DNA of 64,000 nt. It comes from Opisthorchis felineus (lineage: Eukaryota > Platyhelminthes > Trematoda > Opisthorchiida > Opisthorchiidae). The stretch is from contig SJOL01006478.1 in assembly GCA_004794785.1 (NCBI GenBank), positions 600,581 through 664,580 of the forward strand. The letters are read 5' to 3'. Shown here piece by piece: positions 45,861 to 57,882 of this stretch. The notes beneath the pieces are model-generated. The model was given only the letters and a program-made list of their open reading frames with translations. It was not told the DNA's origin and made no database searches. A program made the translations under genes and the position numbers. Numbering within the stretch: position 1 is the first letter of the stretch; the number at the start of each line of letters is the position of its first letter.

Positions 45861-48800
45861 GAACACCAAGTGACCTGTGTGGTGTTTTGTACCTTTCTTT
45901 TGCTTTCATTATAACCTTACGTATTTCATCAATTTCATAAACGATTTTTGTTTGAATACGCAAAACCACAAAAACGCGCATTTGTACACAAATTACATAC
46001 AATACAGGCGTGGTCGCATTCTCCGATTTTCTCTTCTCATTTCACTCGCGCTTACAGCGGTCATTCGCGAGCTTCATGTGCTAACTCTGGTATCAAAACA
46101 TGTCAGACTGTCTTCGGAGTTTAGTGTATATGAGAGCTTCCCAGAAAGAAGACCCCTGGACATCCACGATCGGATTGTTATTTATTCACTGACCTGGGCC
46201 AACGACAAACTATTTTAAAAAGAAAAATTCTTAGTGAGTCCGTTCCATTCAACCCTTTTTATTATTGTGTGCTCAATTCAGAGTAATTATATTTATTTCT
46301 TTGCCACACACTTCCTAAAGTAGCTTTTTGGGGTACACAGACCACTACATGGTAAAATGGAATAGGTCCAAAAAAGACTTTTTGTTCGAGCGTAACTGGT
46401 AAGATTCTCTGAGTGAGGATCCGGATGCTGGAGGTGTTTTACTGCAGTATAACTGCTCCACACGTTCCGTTACTGCCCGTGGATCTGTGGAGTTCGGTTG
46501 TTGCCTGTCTTGTGTGCGCACGTGTGCGTGTGTGCTGCACTAAGTTGCACGCGCATTTATTGTGCGTAATATGAAAACACCAGAGATCATTGCAGCTTGA
46601 AAGCTGCAGAAACGAAAACAACTTGAGCTGATGTGGGTCAAGATCGTGAGCATGACACATGTTTCGGGTAATAGCGGTCTAAACAAGACCGACGGGAAAT
46701 TGTACCGGTCGGACTAGGTGAAGTGGCCGAAAAGTTAGTTAGGCAAACATGAGCCGTTACAATATCATGGCGATTACTCTGAATAATGATTTTTGAGTTT
46801 CGGGACACGGGCTTCCTCATCCGTCTATTCAGGCAGGTGACACTATGCAAGAATTTATACACGGCAGTAAACTCCTTCAAATTTTGCGTCATCGCATGTA
46901 TTGTAAGGTACAGCAATTTCAACAAATTGTGATGGCAACAGAACCACCTGCAACATGCGTCTACTTTCAGCTAGTCACAGTTTCTGACAAGGCGAGTTAA
47001 CGCATTTCAATAAACACCGTTTCCTAATTCGAGGATTTTGTTGACCTTCAACAACAACAACCGTCATTCTGTTTTTTCTAGCTCAAACACCTGTTTTAGA
47101 ATTCCGAATTGTAGCCCACACCTTTTACCCGATTGCTCTGTCCTTTCCATATCTATTTGCTTCCGCACAAGCCTGTATGGGCATTTTCCATGACCTGGTA
47201 TCTAGCCCGGAATTCACCTGGCAGTATTCACAGGTTTGCCGGACTGCTCTGCAGAGCTCATTTGTCAAGTCCATTTTTCTGCTGTTGCCCGCACCACCGT
47301 ATTTTGTTCTCTGTTTGTCACTTGGGTTGGATCATTTATTACTGAGGAGCAGTGGATTATGTCTAAGCCCTCTGCATCGCCTGCTCTACGGACGGGCTTG
47401 CGTTGCTGGCTTTCGCCCCGAGTCTTCTTACCTTGCCGCTAATAATCGCAACTTTGAATTTTCGATCCAGTTGTCGGCCTGTCGAACTGTCTTTCGACAA
47501 ATTTTCCTTTACCTACGTTTCAGACTATGGAACAAGCTCCACTCCCATATCCGTATTATATCCTCTCGTGATGGATTTCAAAGTATCCTTGGTTTTCGCC
47601 TTTCGATTGAGAAACCCGGGGTCTTTTCGCGCCACAGCTCATGCTATACATATTTTGAATGAAGCCCTAAGTCCACTCAAGTTACGCCCTCACCGTATCA
47701 GTCTTGTTAGTTGGCCCTAACATGGGTAGTTACAAGCGTAGACCCTTCGGTGGTAACCCACACATGGGGCACTTTCCCCTTGGATGTTCTCGGACCGTTA
47801 TCTCTGCTAAATGTCTCTTATGCGGAGGTTTCAATTCCGGGAAATTCATCTGCGCCTGCATCCTGAAGTGAATGTCTCTTGCGGATAGCGTCTAGCGCCC
47901 CCCATCGTGATTCGTTTCATGCTCATCTCCACTGATCCCACTGTTCGTTCTTACCTTCGACCTTGAGTATCAGCGCTGTGCACTACTCTAGACGAAATGT
48001 GCACGTGGTCCAGGGAGTATATCTTTTGGCAATGGATCAAAAGCATTTGATTGGCTATTCCAGTGACTCTTGAAAACCAGATGCCGACTGTGAGCCGAAG
48101 GAACCTGCCGCAATAGTATCTACTTATTTCGATGAAAGTGAAGCAGTGAGCTACTTTGGAACACGTGGTGATGGTACTTGATCGGCTTCGTAGGTTAGGA
48201 GGTTACTTAGTCTCCGCCACACACCGCAAACCGAAATCTGCGTAGTCAGGCCTGATGGTGGAAGAAAATCGTACTTCGGATATAATAATCTCAGTCCAAA
48301 TTGAACGCTTCCCTGAGAAAACGATTTGTCCGCATCACTTTCTTAAGCGCCAAAATCACGTAGCTTTGGAGACTTAATCCCATTGTCATAGACAATGTTC
48401 TGTGCGTCAATGGAAGTTTTCAAAACCCTTTCCGTCGATGGCTTGAGCGGGAATATCATCAAATTTCCAACGAAGCCTCATATGACAGAGTTACTTATTT
48501 GCGATCATTATAAAGTACAAAGCCGTGTGAGATTGCGGCGTGTGTCTACGTTGATGAGACATGGTTTGGATTTTTAAAAGCCTTTTTAATGCGGAGGATA
48601 GTAAAAAAAAGCATAGACTTGAGGATATTTGTCAAACTGTGCACGTTTAACACACCGTTACTAGACGTGAAAATCAATCCGGGCGTTGAACAGTCTGCAG
48701 GAATGTTTTCTCACATGCCCATTCCCGTGTGCACATTTACCGGACAAACAAAAAACTCTATTGTTGTCGATTATACCTCAAGCCTGCGCCTACTTTACCA

Positions 48801-49495
48801 CCAAAATTAGGATCATGCTCAGTGGTATGCCACTCACCAGCTGGGAATAAACTTTATTATTATCTAATCGCATGCAAACCGTCTAAGAACTCCATCCTTA
48901 GCCGCTCAATAGAAGCACACCAAAATTATTTTTGTCCAAACCATGGGGTTTTCGAAGTTGTGACTTTTACGGGGAGTTAGTCTAATTCATTTGTACCTTT
49001 CGGTGACATGTTGCTCATAGCATTCTGTTTAAGTGAGCGAAATTTCAAGGTCACGGATCATCCCTGATTCGTATTTTGTTACCGGTTTACGAGAGATAAA
49101 ACGCGAAATCGCACTTCAGCATATTTTGGCGTTGTTCGGTGTTCATTAAGAATAAACTAACATCTACAGAATATCTAATGCAACTTCTACCCAGGAAAAT
49201 CGGTCACTGCCGTTTGTTTGCTTTACACTTCTCAGCTTTAACAAATGAGATTATTTTGTTCAGCGAACTTCGTCACAACTCATTTTCCTATGAAGCTCAG
49301 CTTCCATTAAGCACAACATTGTTAGACAACAGCATGAACTGTGCAGGGCGATGCGAGAGCCATCGCTGTGCATGATCTCCTCTCCCAGATATGTTTAACT
49401 AACCCGTAGATAATACGGCGTCATTAGATAGCCGCAGGTAAATTGCCAACATAATTGTATCATTCTTATTAGGAATATGACGCTCTATAGGTGGA
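45861..49495. other. Gene-poor stretch
   Basis: The longest open frame is 47177-47662 on plus (161 codons), within pyrimidine-rich DNA where two overlapping plus frames are also open. It ends with LWNKLHSHIRIISSRDGFQ, faintly like the tail of a LINE polyprotein, but nothing else supports this. At 48815-48872 there is a match to 52331-52388, listed separately. Confidence 0.45.
48815..48872. repeat. Short dispersed repeat shared with 52.3 kb
   Basis: TTAGGATCATGC, then TGGTATGCCACTCACCAG, then GGGAATAAAC closely matches 52331-52388. The second copy sits at the end of the RTE-like reverse transcriptase fragment, so this is probably a detached piece of the same LINE family. Confidence 0.55.
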
Positions 49496-49499
49496 ATAC

Positions 49500-50440
49500 G
49501 CCACAAAGCGGTAACCATGGTAACGATAGCCGTTGTCACTCACCTCGACTACTTATCGTAACTGCTGGGTCCGTGTCTATGTGCGACGCTGAGTATGAAG
49601 CCACACCTATGCACCGTAATCTAACCCAATGGCCAACGACGGTTTTTCGTACCCATAGCTGTACGCGATGCCGCTTATCTGTGCTACCTACAGTAAACAC
49701 CAGGCCAGTATCCATGCGGGCCGGTAAAAATGAGGCTTCCACTATGCGTGATAGCCTAATCCGACGGCCTGTCATACTCATTACTGTACTCGATGTCGCC
49801 TCACTTGGCTACTTATCATACCTGCTAGGTCCGTGTCCATGTGCAACGTTGATTACCCGGTAACCTAATCCCACCTAATCCGTCATACTCGTAACCGTAC
49901 GCGTTGCCGCTTACCTTTGCCACTTATGGTATACACCTGGCCAGTATTTACGCGAACCGATGAATACGAGGCATCAACTATTCACACAAACCTAATCAAA
50001 CGGCGAACGACGGACGTCTCACCCATAACTGTACGCGATATCGCCTACCTTGGCTACTTTTTGAAGCTGCTAGGCCGGTGCCTATATGCGACGCTGATTA
50101 TTAGGCCTCGACTATGCATGGTATCCTAATCTAACGGCCAACGACGGCCCGTCATGCTCGTAACTGTAGTCAATATCGCCTGCCTTGGCTACTTATCGTA
50201 ATTGCTGGGCCTGTGTCTATGTGCAACTCCGAGTATGAGGCCTCAACTATGCCCAGTCCAATGGCCAACGACGGCCCGTCATACTCATAATTGTAATCGA
50301 TGTCACCTGCCGAGGCTACTTATAGTAACTGCCGGGCCCGTACACATGCTCGTAGCTGGCTATAATGCCCCAATTATACATAATAGACTAATCCAACGAC
50401 CAAGGCGGTCCTTCATATCCACACATGTTGTCTGCCTGCC
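49500..50440. repeat. Degenerate tandem array, period about 130 bp, seven units
   Basis: The anchor CTACTTATCGTAACTGCTGGG or a variant starts at 49549, 49684, 49809, 49920, 50054, 50189 and 50316, spacing 111-135 bp. Each unit also contains TATGC near its middle, CCAACGACGG and a GTCATACTCGTAACTGTACGCGATGTCGCC-like part in that order. Units are well diverged, so this is an old satellite-like block. The array keeps several frames open (for example 49477-49863), which explains the open frames here; no gene is inferred. Confidence 0.85.
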
Positions 50441-51339
50441 AGCCCCATGCCTAAAAAATACACAACCACCGTTGACAAATCATGTTTCTGTTTATTGGTT
50501 GCATCGGTACACACATAATGTGTAGTCAATCCATTTCTCAGTTTCAGAAAGCCGCTTTTACTCAACAGGGTTTCTGAAGAAATGTATAATCAAGTACGGC
50601 TCGTACACATCTTCCACGATATCACTTAAAACACATAATTAAACAAAGTTGCAGTGGCTAACCCACCAAATGCTTAATAAATCACTTTGTGCACAATTCC
50701 CGGTCAGTGTCCACGCTGAACCTTGAGTCTTACTGTTATAAAGGTAAACTTACTAATTACGCAATTAGTCCCATTGGCGATAACGAGGGAGCCGTGTGTA
50801 TACCGATGATTCGGTTGCGGGATTCGGCAACCATATGCATTATTAGGCGCAGCGAAGTTGAAGCCAACTAGGGGTGTATACTTGTCAGTCGTAAGACCAA
50901 GCGGTACGGACTTGAGCCCTAGGATCTAAGGGCCACACGCGTCCACAAACGTGTACCCATGGATGCAGCCGTAGCGAAGGTCTAGTGAGTGGGCGGGCGC
51001 TTGGTGTCAAATCCGCCCATTTAGAGCACTAAATCCCAACTTAACTCCATTTCTGCTCCCTGGTACCGATGAAGTGTAGCCTAATAAAATCGACAGCCCC
51101 GTCTTCCTCATCAAAACTCGTAACCATCCCATACTCAACCACAGTATCAATCTAACCAACAAGGGGCTCCTTTCTGGGCTTCATCCAACCCATCGTTCAT
51201 GTCGAAGTATTGCAAACCATCTTCACTTCCGAAATCATGCCGACTATATCCGAATAAATGAGTTAGTAAGACATCCAAACCTGATGCGATCCAACTGTCT
51301 CAGATAGTGATCTAGCTGGAGACTGCAAGGACACATTCT
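50441..51339. other. Spacer; no supported gene
   Basis: Nothing recognisable between the tandem array and the LINE remnant. Confidence 0.5.
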
Positions 51340-52790
51340 TCGATGGAGATCCCCGGTGCGCAACCGAAAAATCGCTATCTAACTGTCGCCTTACGGGTTG
51401 GCCGACACCGACAGACATGAGCTAGGGTTTTGAGACAACCGTTCTCAAACACCTGAAAATGTCTTGGTTCCGCTTCGCAAACAGGCCAAGTCTCACAGCC
51501 ATACAACAGAACAGCCGTACTGAAGCCTGACACACACTTTACTTGATATTCAGAGCTATACCGCTTTGACGCCATAGGTGTTTCGAGTTAGCGAACGCGG
51601 CCCGAGCCTTGCAGGTTCGCGCATTGAACACATCTTTCAAGCTACAATCAAAACTAATACAACTTCGAACACTCCACCACACCACCTCTCTCCGTGCTTA
51701 TACTGGTTTGCTCTAGATCGCTTGTACCATAATGGCATATATTAGCAAACTCAACCCGTGCTTGATCGCTAGCCTGCTAAGTAAAAATCTACCACTATCC
51801 TGTCTCAATTAATCACTTGCTGCCACCACCCTAATTGTGGTAAACATTGAGTTTTTTCTCTCTACTAATGCACTCTATCCTATCGGATGTCCCCTCAATC
51901 TCACCGGGCATTATTGATCTCATCCCATTCCATCGCCTTCCCAAGCTTCGACCTTCGGCGATACCTGCTTCAAACGCCTTGTTTGCCTGTTATACACTCC
52001 ACTTGGCTTGTGATTTACATATACAGCGGGCTCCAACCGGGCCAGAAAAATACCTTCGATCTTACATAAGCTTCGTTCTACCTCTGAGGATTCCCTCGGC
52101 CAGCCAAAAATATCCCGCTGCTCACAGAAATTGACCCCCCCTGCCCAATCACCTCAAAAATGAGGTCCGTTACGGGGCTGTCCAGAAACCGAAGTATTTC
52201 AGTGTAATGATGGCACGGCACTGCTATACCCAGTTTGATAACACACCCACAACCATTCCCTGCCTTCTCTTGACTGTACCCTATCGCCCACTTGCTCCAT
52301 TACCTGCAAATACAAATTCTGACTGTAACCTTAGGATCATGCCTGACGGTACGCCACTAACCAGTCGGGAATAAACATTGTTATGATAACCTTACACTTT
52401 GTTTGTACAAAGTGCATACCAAAGGACGAGATGATTTTAATCAGTTCATCCAAAAACACTTGCGCCCTCTCCTCCTCTTCGAAGACGAGAACGACGTCTG
52501 CATACTCCAGATCGACAAGATTTTTGCCAGAAGATATTTGAAAACCGGGGTTCAGAAGACATTTCAACGTTCGTCTCATTATCTCATCATATGAATGGAG
52601 ATACTCGTACCGCATGATGAGCCTCATAATTTGCCTTCTGTAATGCGAGAAGAGAAAACTAAATTGGAAGCAACCTTTGTCGGACGCCTGTGTTTCCGAC
52701 CTGGGCTTGCGTTTGTTGTGCCACATATCCCGAGCAATCCCTCCATGAATCGGAAAATTCATTGATAGAAGAGCGAAAAATGCTAACAGA
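51340..52790 (-). pseudogene. RTE-like LINE remnant (reverse transcriptase and C-terminus)
   Basis: On minus, 52762-52337 encodes a reverse transcriptase piece ending with FQISSGKNLVDLEYADVVLVFEEEERAQVFLDEL, then FGMHFVQTKCKV. The YADD box reads YADV, so the second catalytic aspartate is lost. Further along, 51575-51375 reads VLLYGCETWPVCEAEPRHFQVFENGCLKTLAHV, the typical C-terminal motif of RTE/craniofacial-protein-like LINE proteins. About 760 bp of unrelated or decayed sequence separates the two. Order and strand agree with one truncated element. Not functional. Confidence 0.75.
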
Positions 52791-55700
52791 GACTTACCAA
52801 ATACACGCGATATGACACCTCAGAGGCAACTGGTTTTGCAATGCTCCACGCTTTTCTTTAGGCTGTGAAAGCTACATTCTGGGGTCAACTCATCGTACAA
52901 ACACGCAACACTACCAGATATCTCTGATCTCATGTCTCTGCAAGCTCCGAGCTACTTTAGTTGCGCACAATCTAGCCAATGCACGTCCCTCATAATCACA
53001 ACTGCCCACACTAGGTCGAACCGACCATATACCTATTATCTGCACCTGAAATATCGACTATCGTTTTTGGAATCTGGCAGCGTAGCCTCATCGAAGTAGT
53101 TAGGTATTGTGACAACTTTTGACTGTCTGTTATTTCGGGCCGGATTCTAACTCACACCATGGTACTTTCTAGCAGACCTCTTTGACACTTTCCTATTTTG
53201 AGCCCCCAATGAAGACACGACTGCCTTATTGCCTCGTTTGAATGGCACAATGACCCAACATGAACCCTCGATGGACCCATGAATATCCTAACTAAACTGA
53301 CAACCCTAAACGGCTCACCCAAGATGGTCATGTCGGGGGCTGTCCACGAACCCAAGTACGGCGTCGAGATGATGGTACCGCGACTACCATACCCGTAGTT
53401 CACCATATCCCTAATATTTCCCAGACGAGCTTGTTATGTACACTCACAAGACCGTCTCAGTCCGTTTAATTTGTGCAACGACTTGAAAGCAGTGGCCACC
53501 TTATCGTGCCGTCTGCTTGTTCTACCCACGAACCCAGTAATTCATCGAACGGCACTATTGGTGGCTCGGTATATCGGTGAAGATCAAACATTGCCTCGCG
53601 CCAGATATAGCGTGCGCTGTCCATCAGAAAAAAACAAAAAACTTACTGGCTGTCACGAAATCCTTGGCTTCCGCGGGACGCCTGCCGCAACAATAGAATT
53701 TTTCATATACAGGTGGCGAATGGCTGCTCCAATTTTAGTTTGCGCGGACGTAAAGGACGCGATTACAGTTTATGTGATTTTGAGATTATTTCCAAATTCA
53801 GTACAGAAGAAAACACGTGACGAAACCAGCTTTTTCACAAAATTCCCCACCGTTCTCACAGAGACAATACGCGATGCCACTGGCAGCCATTAAAATACGA
53901 ATTCCCCGCCCATAGTTGACCCCTAGGTCGTTTAAGCAACTTCTAATAAAACTGCGGCCACATGTGGAGATTTTAAGGGCCCGAATATATACCATCAAAT
54001 AATAAAACGTTATGTTAAAGATTCCTTCCTGCAAACTACGGTTTCAGAGAAATTTTGGGTGTGCTTCTAAGGCTCGGCCCAGCGTTATAAGATGCCCAAT
54101 TTGCTTTAACTTCGGCAAGATAATTCTGGACCCAATCTAACTTTGCCAACGCCGGTTACGGATTTTTCGGCGGCAGTCACTTTTGGCGGTCACATTCTGG
54201 GAGCAGAAAATGGAGCTTAAATCCTCTCGGGAGCCGTTGCTCATACAAGCTTTTCATCTGATATGGTGGTCTCAGTGAAAATCCAAAGTGGTACATCTCT
54301 CCCTTATCAAGTAATCAAGTACACTCACATCCCACTAACCAGCTAAACCCACCTCAAGATGTTTGTTACTGAAAACCCCACTTTAGCACCTGCTTTAGCA
54401 GTCGGGTGCCTGACCGACGGAGCCCAGCGACATTTCGCCACCTGCGATCCAGAGAGCTTCTCAGGCGATTATCGAAGAATGCACCGATCGCTAGCACTAT
54501 GGTTTTTGTGTGGATTCTAGCATGGACTCCATTGCGCAATACCCTTGTTTGCACTGGGAGGTACAAAATGCCTTAAATGACAAGGTCCTATCAAGGCGTC
54601 AGGTGGACTTCAGGAGGACCTCTGACTCGGTAAATCACCACAAGCTTTTGGATAAGCTGGAGGGTTATAGGGTCAACTAAAGTATTCCGGATCTTTTGAA
54701 GGTACAACTTTAAAAGAATGAATGAACAAAGGCAAAGTTGCAAAGATAGAAATGGGTAAAAAGTAAACGGGATGCATAGTTTGATGGAACGGGTGATGTG
54801 TGTGAACCTTGAATGGGTACATGGATGACTAACACGATCCCGCTGAACCTCTTGGAAGTTTGGTTTGCTTTTGAGCAGTACTTGAATTTTGCAACGAAGA
54901 TACCATAGCTCTACCCATTACAGTAACAGTTCACTGCAGCAGCACTGGGATTATTTACACTGGGCATTGTAGCAGGTGCTTCGGAGTGAAAATTTTTATT
55001 AGGATTTCGTCGATCAGTATCTTGCGAATAAAATAAAGTTTAAGAAACCCTGTCGCATTTTCTAGGTCCAGTAATTTCCTCAAGCGGCTAAATATTCAGG
55101 GTCAGCAAACACCCTGCATTTGGGAGCAGAGTGTAATAAAATACAACTTTATGAATTCATTGGCAAATGCGATAAGCTTACAGTGAATGTACGCCGTAAG
55201 TATGTGGCCAGCACAATGCGTGCGATCTGTCATGTTCTACAGATGGATCGCCGAGACAAAATTCGCGGAAGACTTGCTCCTGCACGTAAATTTGCTGACA
55301 CTGCTTTTGCTGGATGGATGAAGTGCGGAAGCGTGTGTTTGAAACTGGGGAAGCCTCGTCCAGGAGAATAATCATGAGAAAAGCCCACCAGCGTTCGCTA
55401 GTTCGTGCACAGGAACATTGAGGTTAGGTCCTTGGGAAATGATCATTTCTCAGATGACTCTAGTTTACTGATGGACGCTCCGAACGTTGAAACTAGGCTG
55501 AATATCAGGCTTTGAATCATAGGAACACGAAGACGTACACCCAGACGTCGAAAAAGTGAGGCGCTCCTGGTGTCAACCCGTCCACTGATTTGGAAGTGCC
55601 GGCCACGTCATCTTAAGCGTAGCCTGCTACAGCCACTGGTATATTTATACACGTCTTTCCGTGTATGCAGATATTTCTTTGGTTAACGACATTCAAACAA

Positions 55701-57882
55701 CAGGAATGTGAATCACGTGGAGCTCCCACAAACAGTTTTCCTTTAGCGTGGCGGCGAAAATTTTGGTTCACTGTTTTTACTTTCTCTTTTGGTTGTTAAA
55801 AAGCCGGAACTTGCAAGTACGTAGGGATTTTCTGCCCTAAAGAATACGTTAGCAGTAATGATGCACTGCCGTGGGGATACGACAAGGGGGACACTGAATA
55901 GAAGTCCATCCCTCTTCTTGCAGCTAATACATTAGTACGGCTGTCGAACGTGGGTTATCATAAATTAGGCGAACCACCTCTCGACAAGTGCTTCAGTAGG
56001 CACGTCCCCATCAGCAGGTTTCTCTCTTGGAGGTGGCAAAGCGTGAGGCCACAAACAAATAAATTTACCACCTTACCAGAATAAAACCTGGTGCTCACGT
56101 GGCCAACGTACAGGTGCAGTTTCAAAGCGAAGTGTTAGGACGTAGTACCAACTCGTGCTGTATGTGGGGTTTTCGTGGGCCACAAGCTTAACAGGCAGTG
56201 AAGGATACAAAAAAGTGGGGAGGATTATCACAGCATAGGCCAGAGAAAGTGCTCATTCATATGCTGTCTTCAGAATGGCTCTCAAAAGCATCGAGGCTGG
56301 TATTACATTATAAAATTTGCTGCTTTCAGTCTACTTTTCCTGAGACCAAAACGCAAACGAGCACTGATTATAGGGCGAGATTTGCAGGACTTCACTGCTT
56401 CAATCCAAGGACCCAGCGTGGCACAACTTTTTGCGGAACGGGTGCATGAAGGAATCTGTATTTAACTAGGGTAAATAAGCGAACCCACTGTGAGTCATCG
56501 TCCAGACGAGCTGTATGATAAAACGTATCTACCGTCTGGGTGGAGTGCCTATGGCCATGCACCGGATAACAGTGGCGCTTCCCAATGAAATGACGTGTGT
56601 GAAAATAGTAGAATATGGCAGTCTAACACAACGATGGTTGCTTGCATTTGTGTCACACTTTTATCCACTCGAGGTTTTTCACCTTGTCCCCTCAACCATT
56701 CTCCCCAAAAGCAAGCCATACAGTTTGCGTTCGCCTTCTAAGTACAGGCAGCCCGGCATTCATAGCACCCATGCCGAGGAGGGCGAAGATATTGTACTTC
56801 TGTACGATGGATAGACTATCGCAAAGTGGCTTACCCGAAACGGCCCATCGCGTGTGTTTGATTCTAACATCAAAAATCGTAGCCTGGTCAAGAACAGCGG
56901 CATATAATGACACAATGAATTTCAGCCCATCGTGGACTTAAAACAGTGGAATGACACGACGATACTTGTACACATCTCGAGTCGTAGGGACATTTCCTAA
57001 CACATCGGCCACATCTGCAGCACTGCAAACGACCTCATTCCATAGGTAGATGTTGCAGGCATGAGTCCTTCTTTGGTCGGCCAGTGACTTTAAGCAACCG
57101 GTGATATAGAAATGTATTCAAATTCGGTGTGAACAGTACGGCGAGAAGCGAGACGAAAATTGTCTTCGCGCTTCCTTTGCTAATCAAAACCGAGCGGACA
57201 ATAATTGGTATGCGTTCTCATATGGGAAGAACACTCACTCCACCAGCATCGTTTAGTAGTTGGGCCCTCCGTCGATCCCGAAAGGCAAGAGAGCGTCGCT
57301 GCTGCACGCACAAGTACGATATGAGGATCCTTCATTCAATTGCAGCAAACACTGTGAATGTGAAGGAAGAAAGCAGAGGGGCATATAGCCCTAGCGAAAA
57401 CTTCACTGTAATTTAGGCAGCATCATGCCAAGAGAAGCATACTTTGAATTGAAATGCGAACTGAGGAGTGACGAAATAAACTCACTTCAGAAGAAAATTG
57501 GCAGATGCACGACGGAATACGGAACATTCTGGTCTGTGGTTATGGAATATTTGTACAGCATATATACGTTTCGATGCATTGAAGTCTTGGAGGGGGCTTA
57601 GTACCGCAGAATAGGGTGGGTTTATTATGTTTTACCACAAAAGTTTTTCCGGCGCATAAGAAAAACTTATAAACTTGAAACTTTTATATGACGCGGGCCA
57701 TGTGCTTCTGGCTAACACTATAGAATAATCAGTGTACATGGTCCATATTTGGCCATTGAAATCGGAGAAAAACATATTACAACGATTATCGCGTGACATT
57801 CATGGACCTGGGTGAACTTGCTGAATTTGTTTGTATCCATCCTTGGCGATAAGGCACCGCTCTTGACGAACGTGTTTCGGTT
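52791..57882. other. Gene-poor stretch before cyclin L
   Basis: No gene is confidently seen. A minus frame (56913-56692, VRIKHTRWAVSGKPLCDSLS, then GMGAMNAGLP) and an adjoining minus frame near 57060 with clustered cysteines look mildly protein-like. Plus frames 56515-56814 and 57129-57416 cover the same DNA, so none can be chosen. A promoter for cyclin L must lie near the right end but no TATA box or other element stands out. Confidence 0.4.

Noticed and set aside
47177..47662. 161-codon plus-strand open frame
   Set aside because: Several overlapping frames are open in this pyrimidine-rich DNA, and no domain or splice support is seen.
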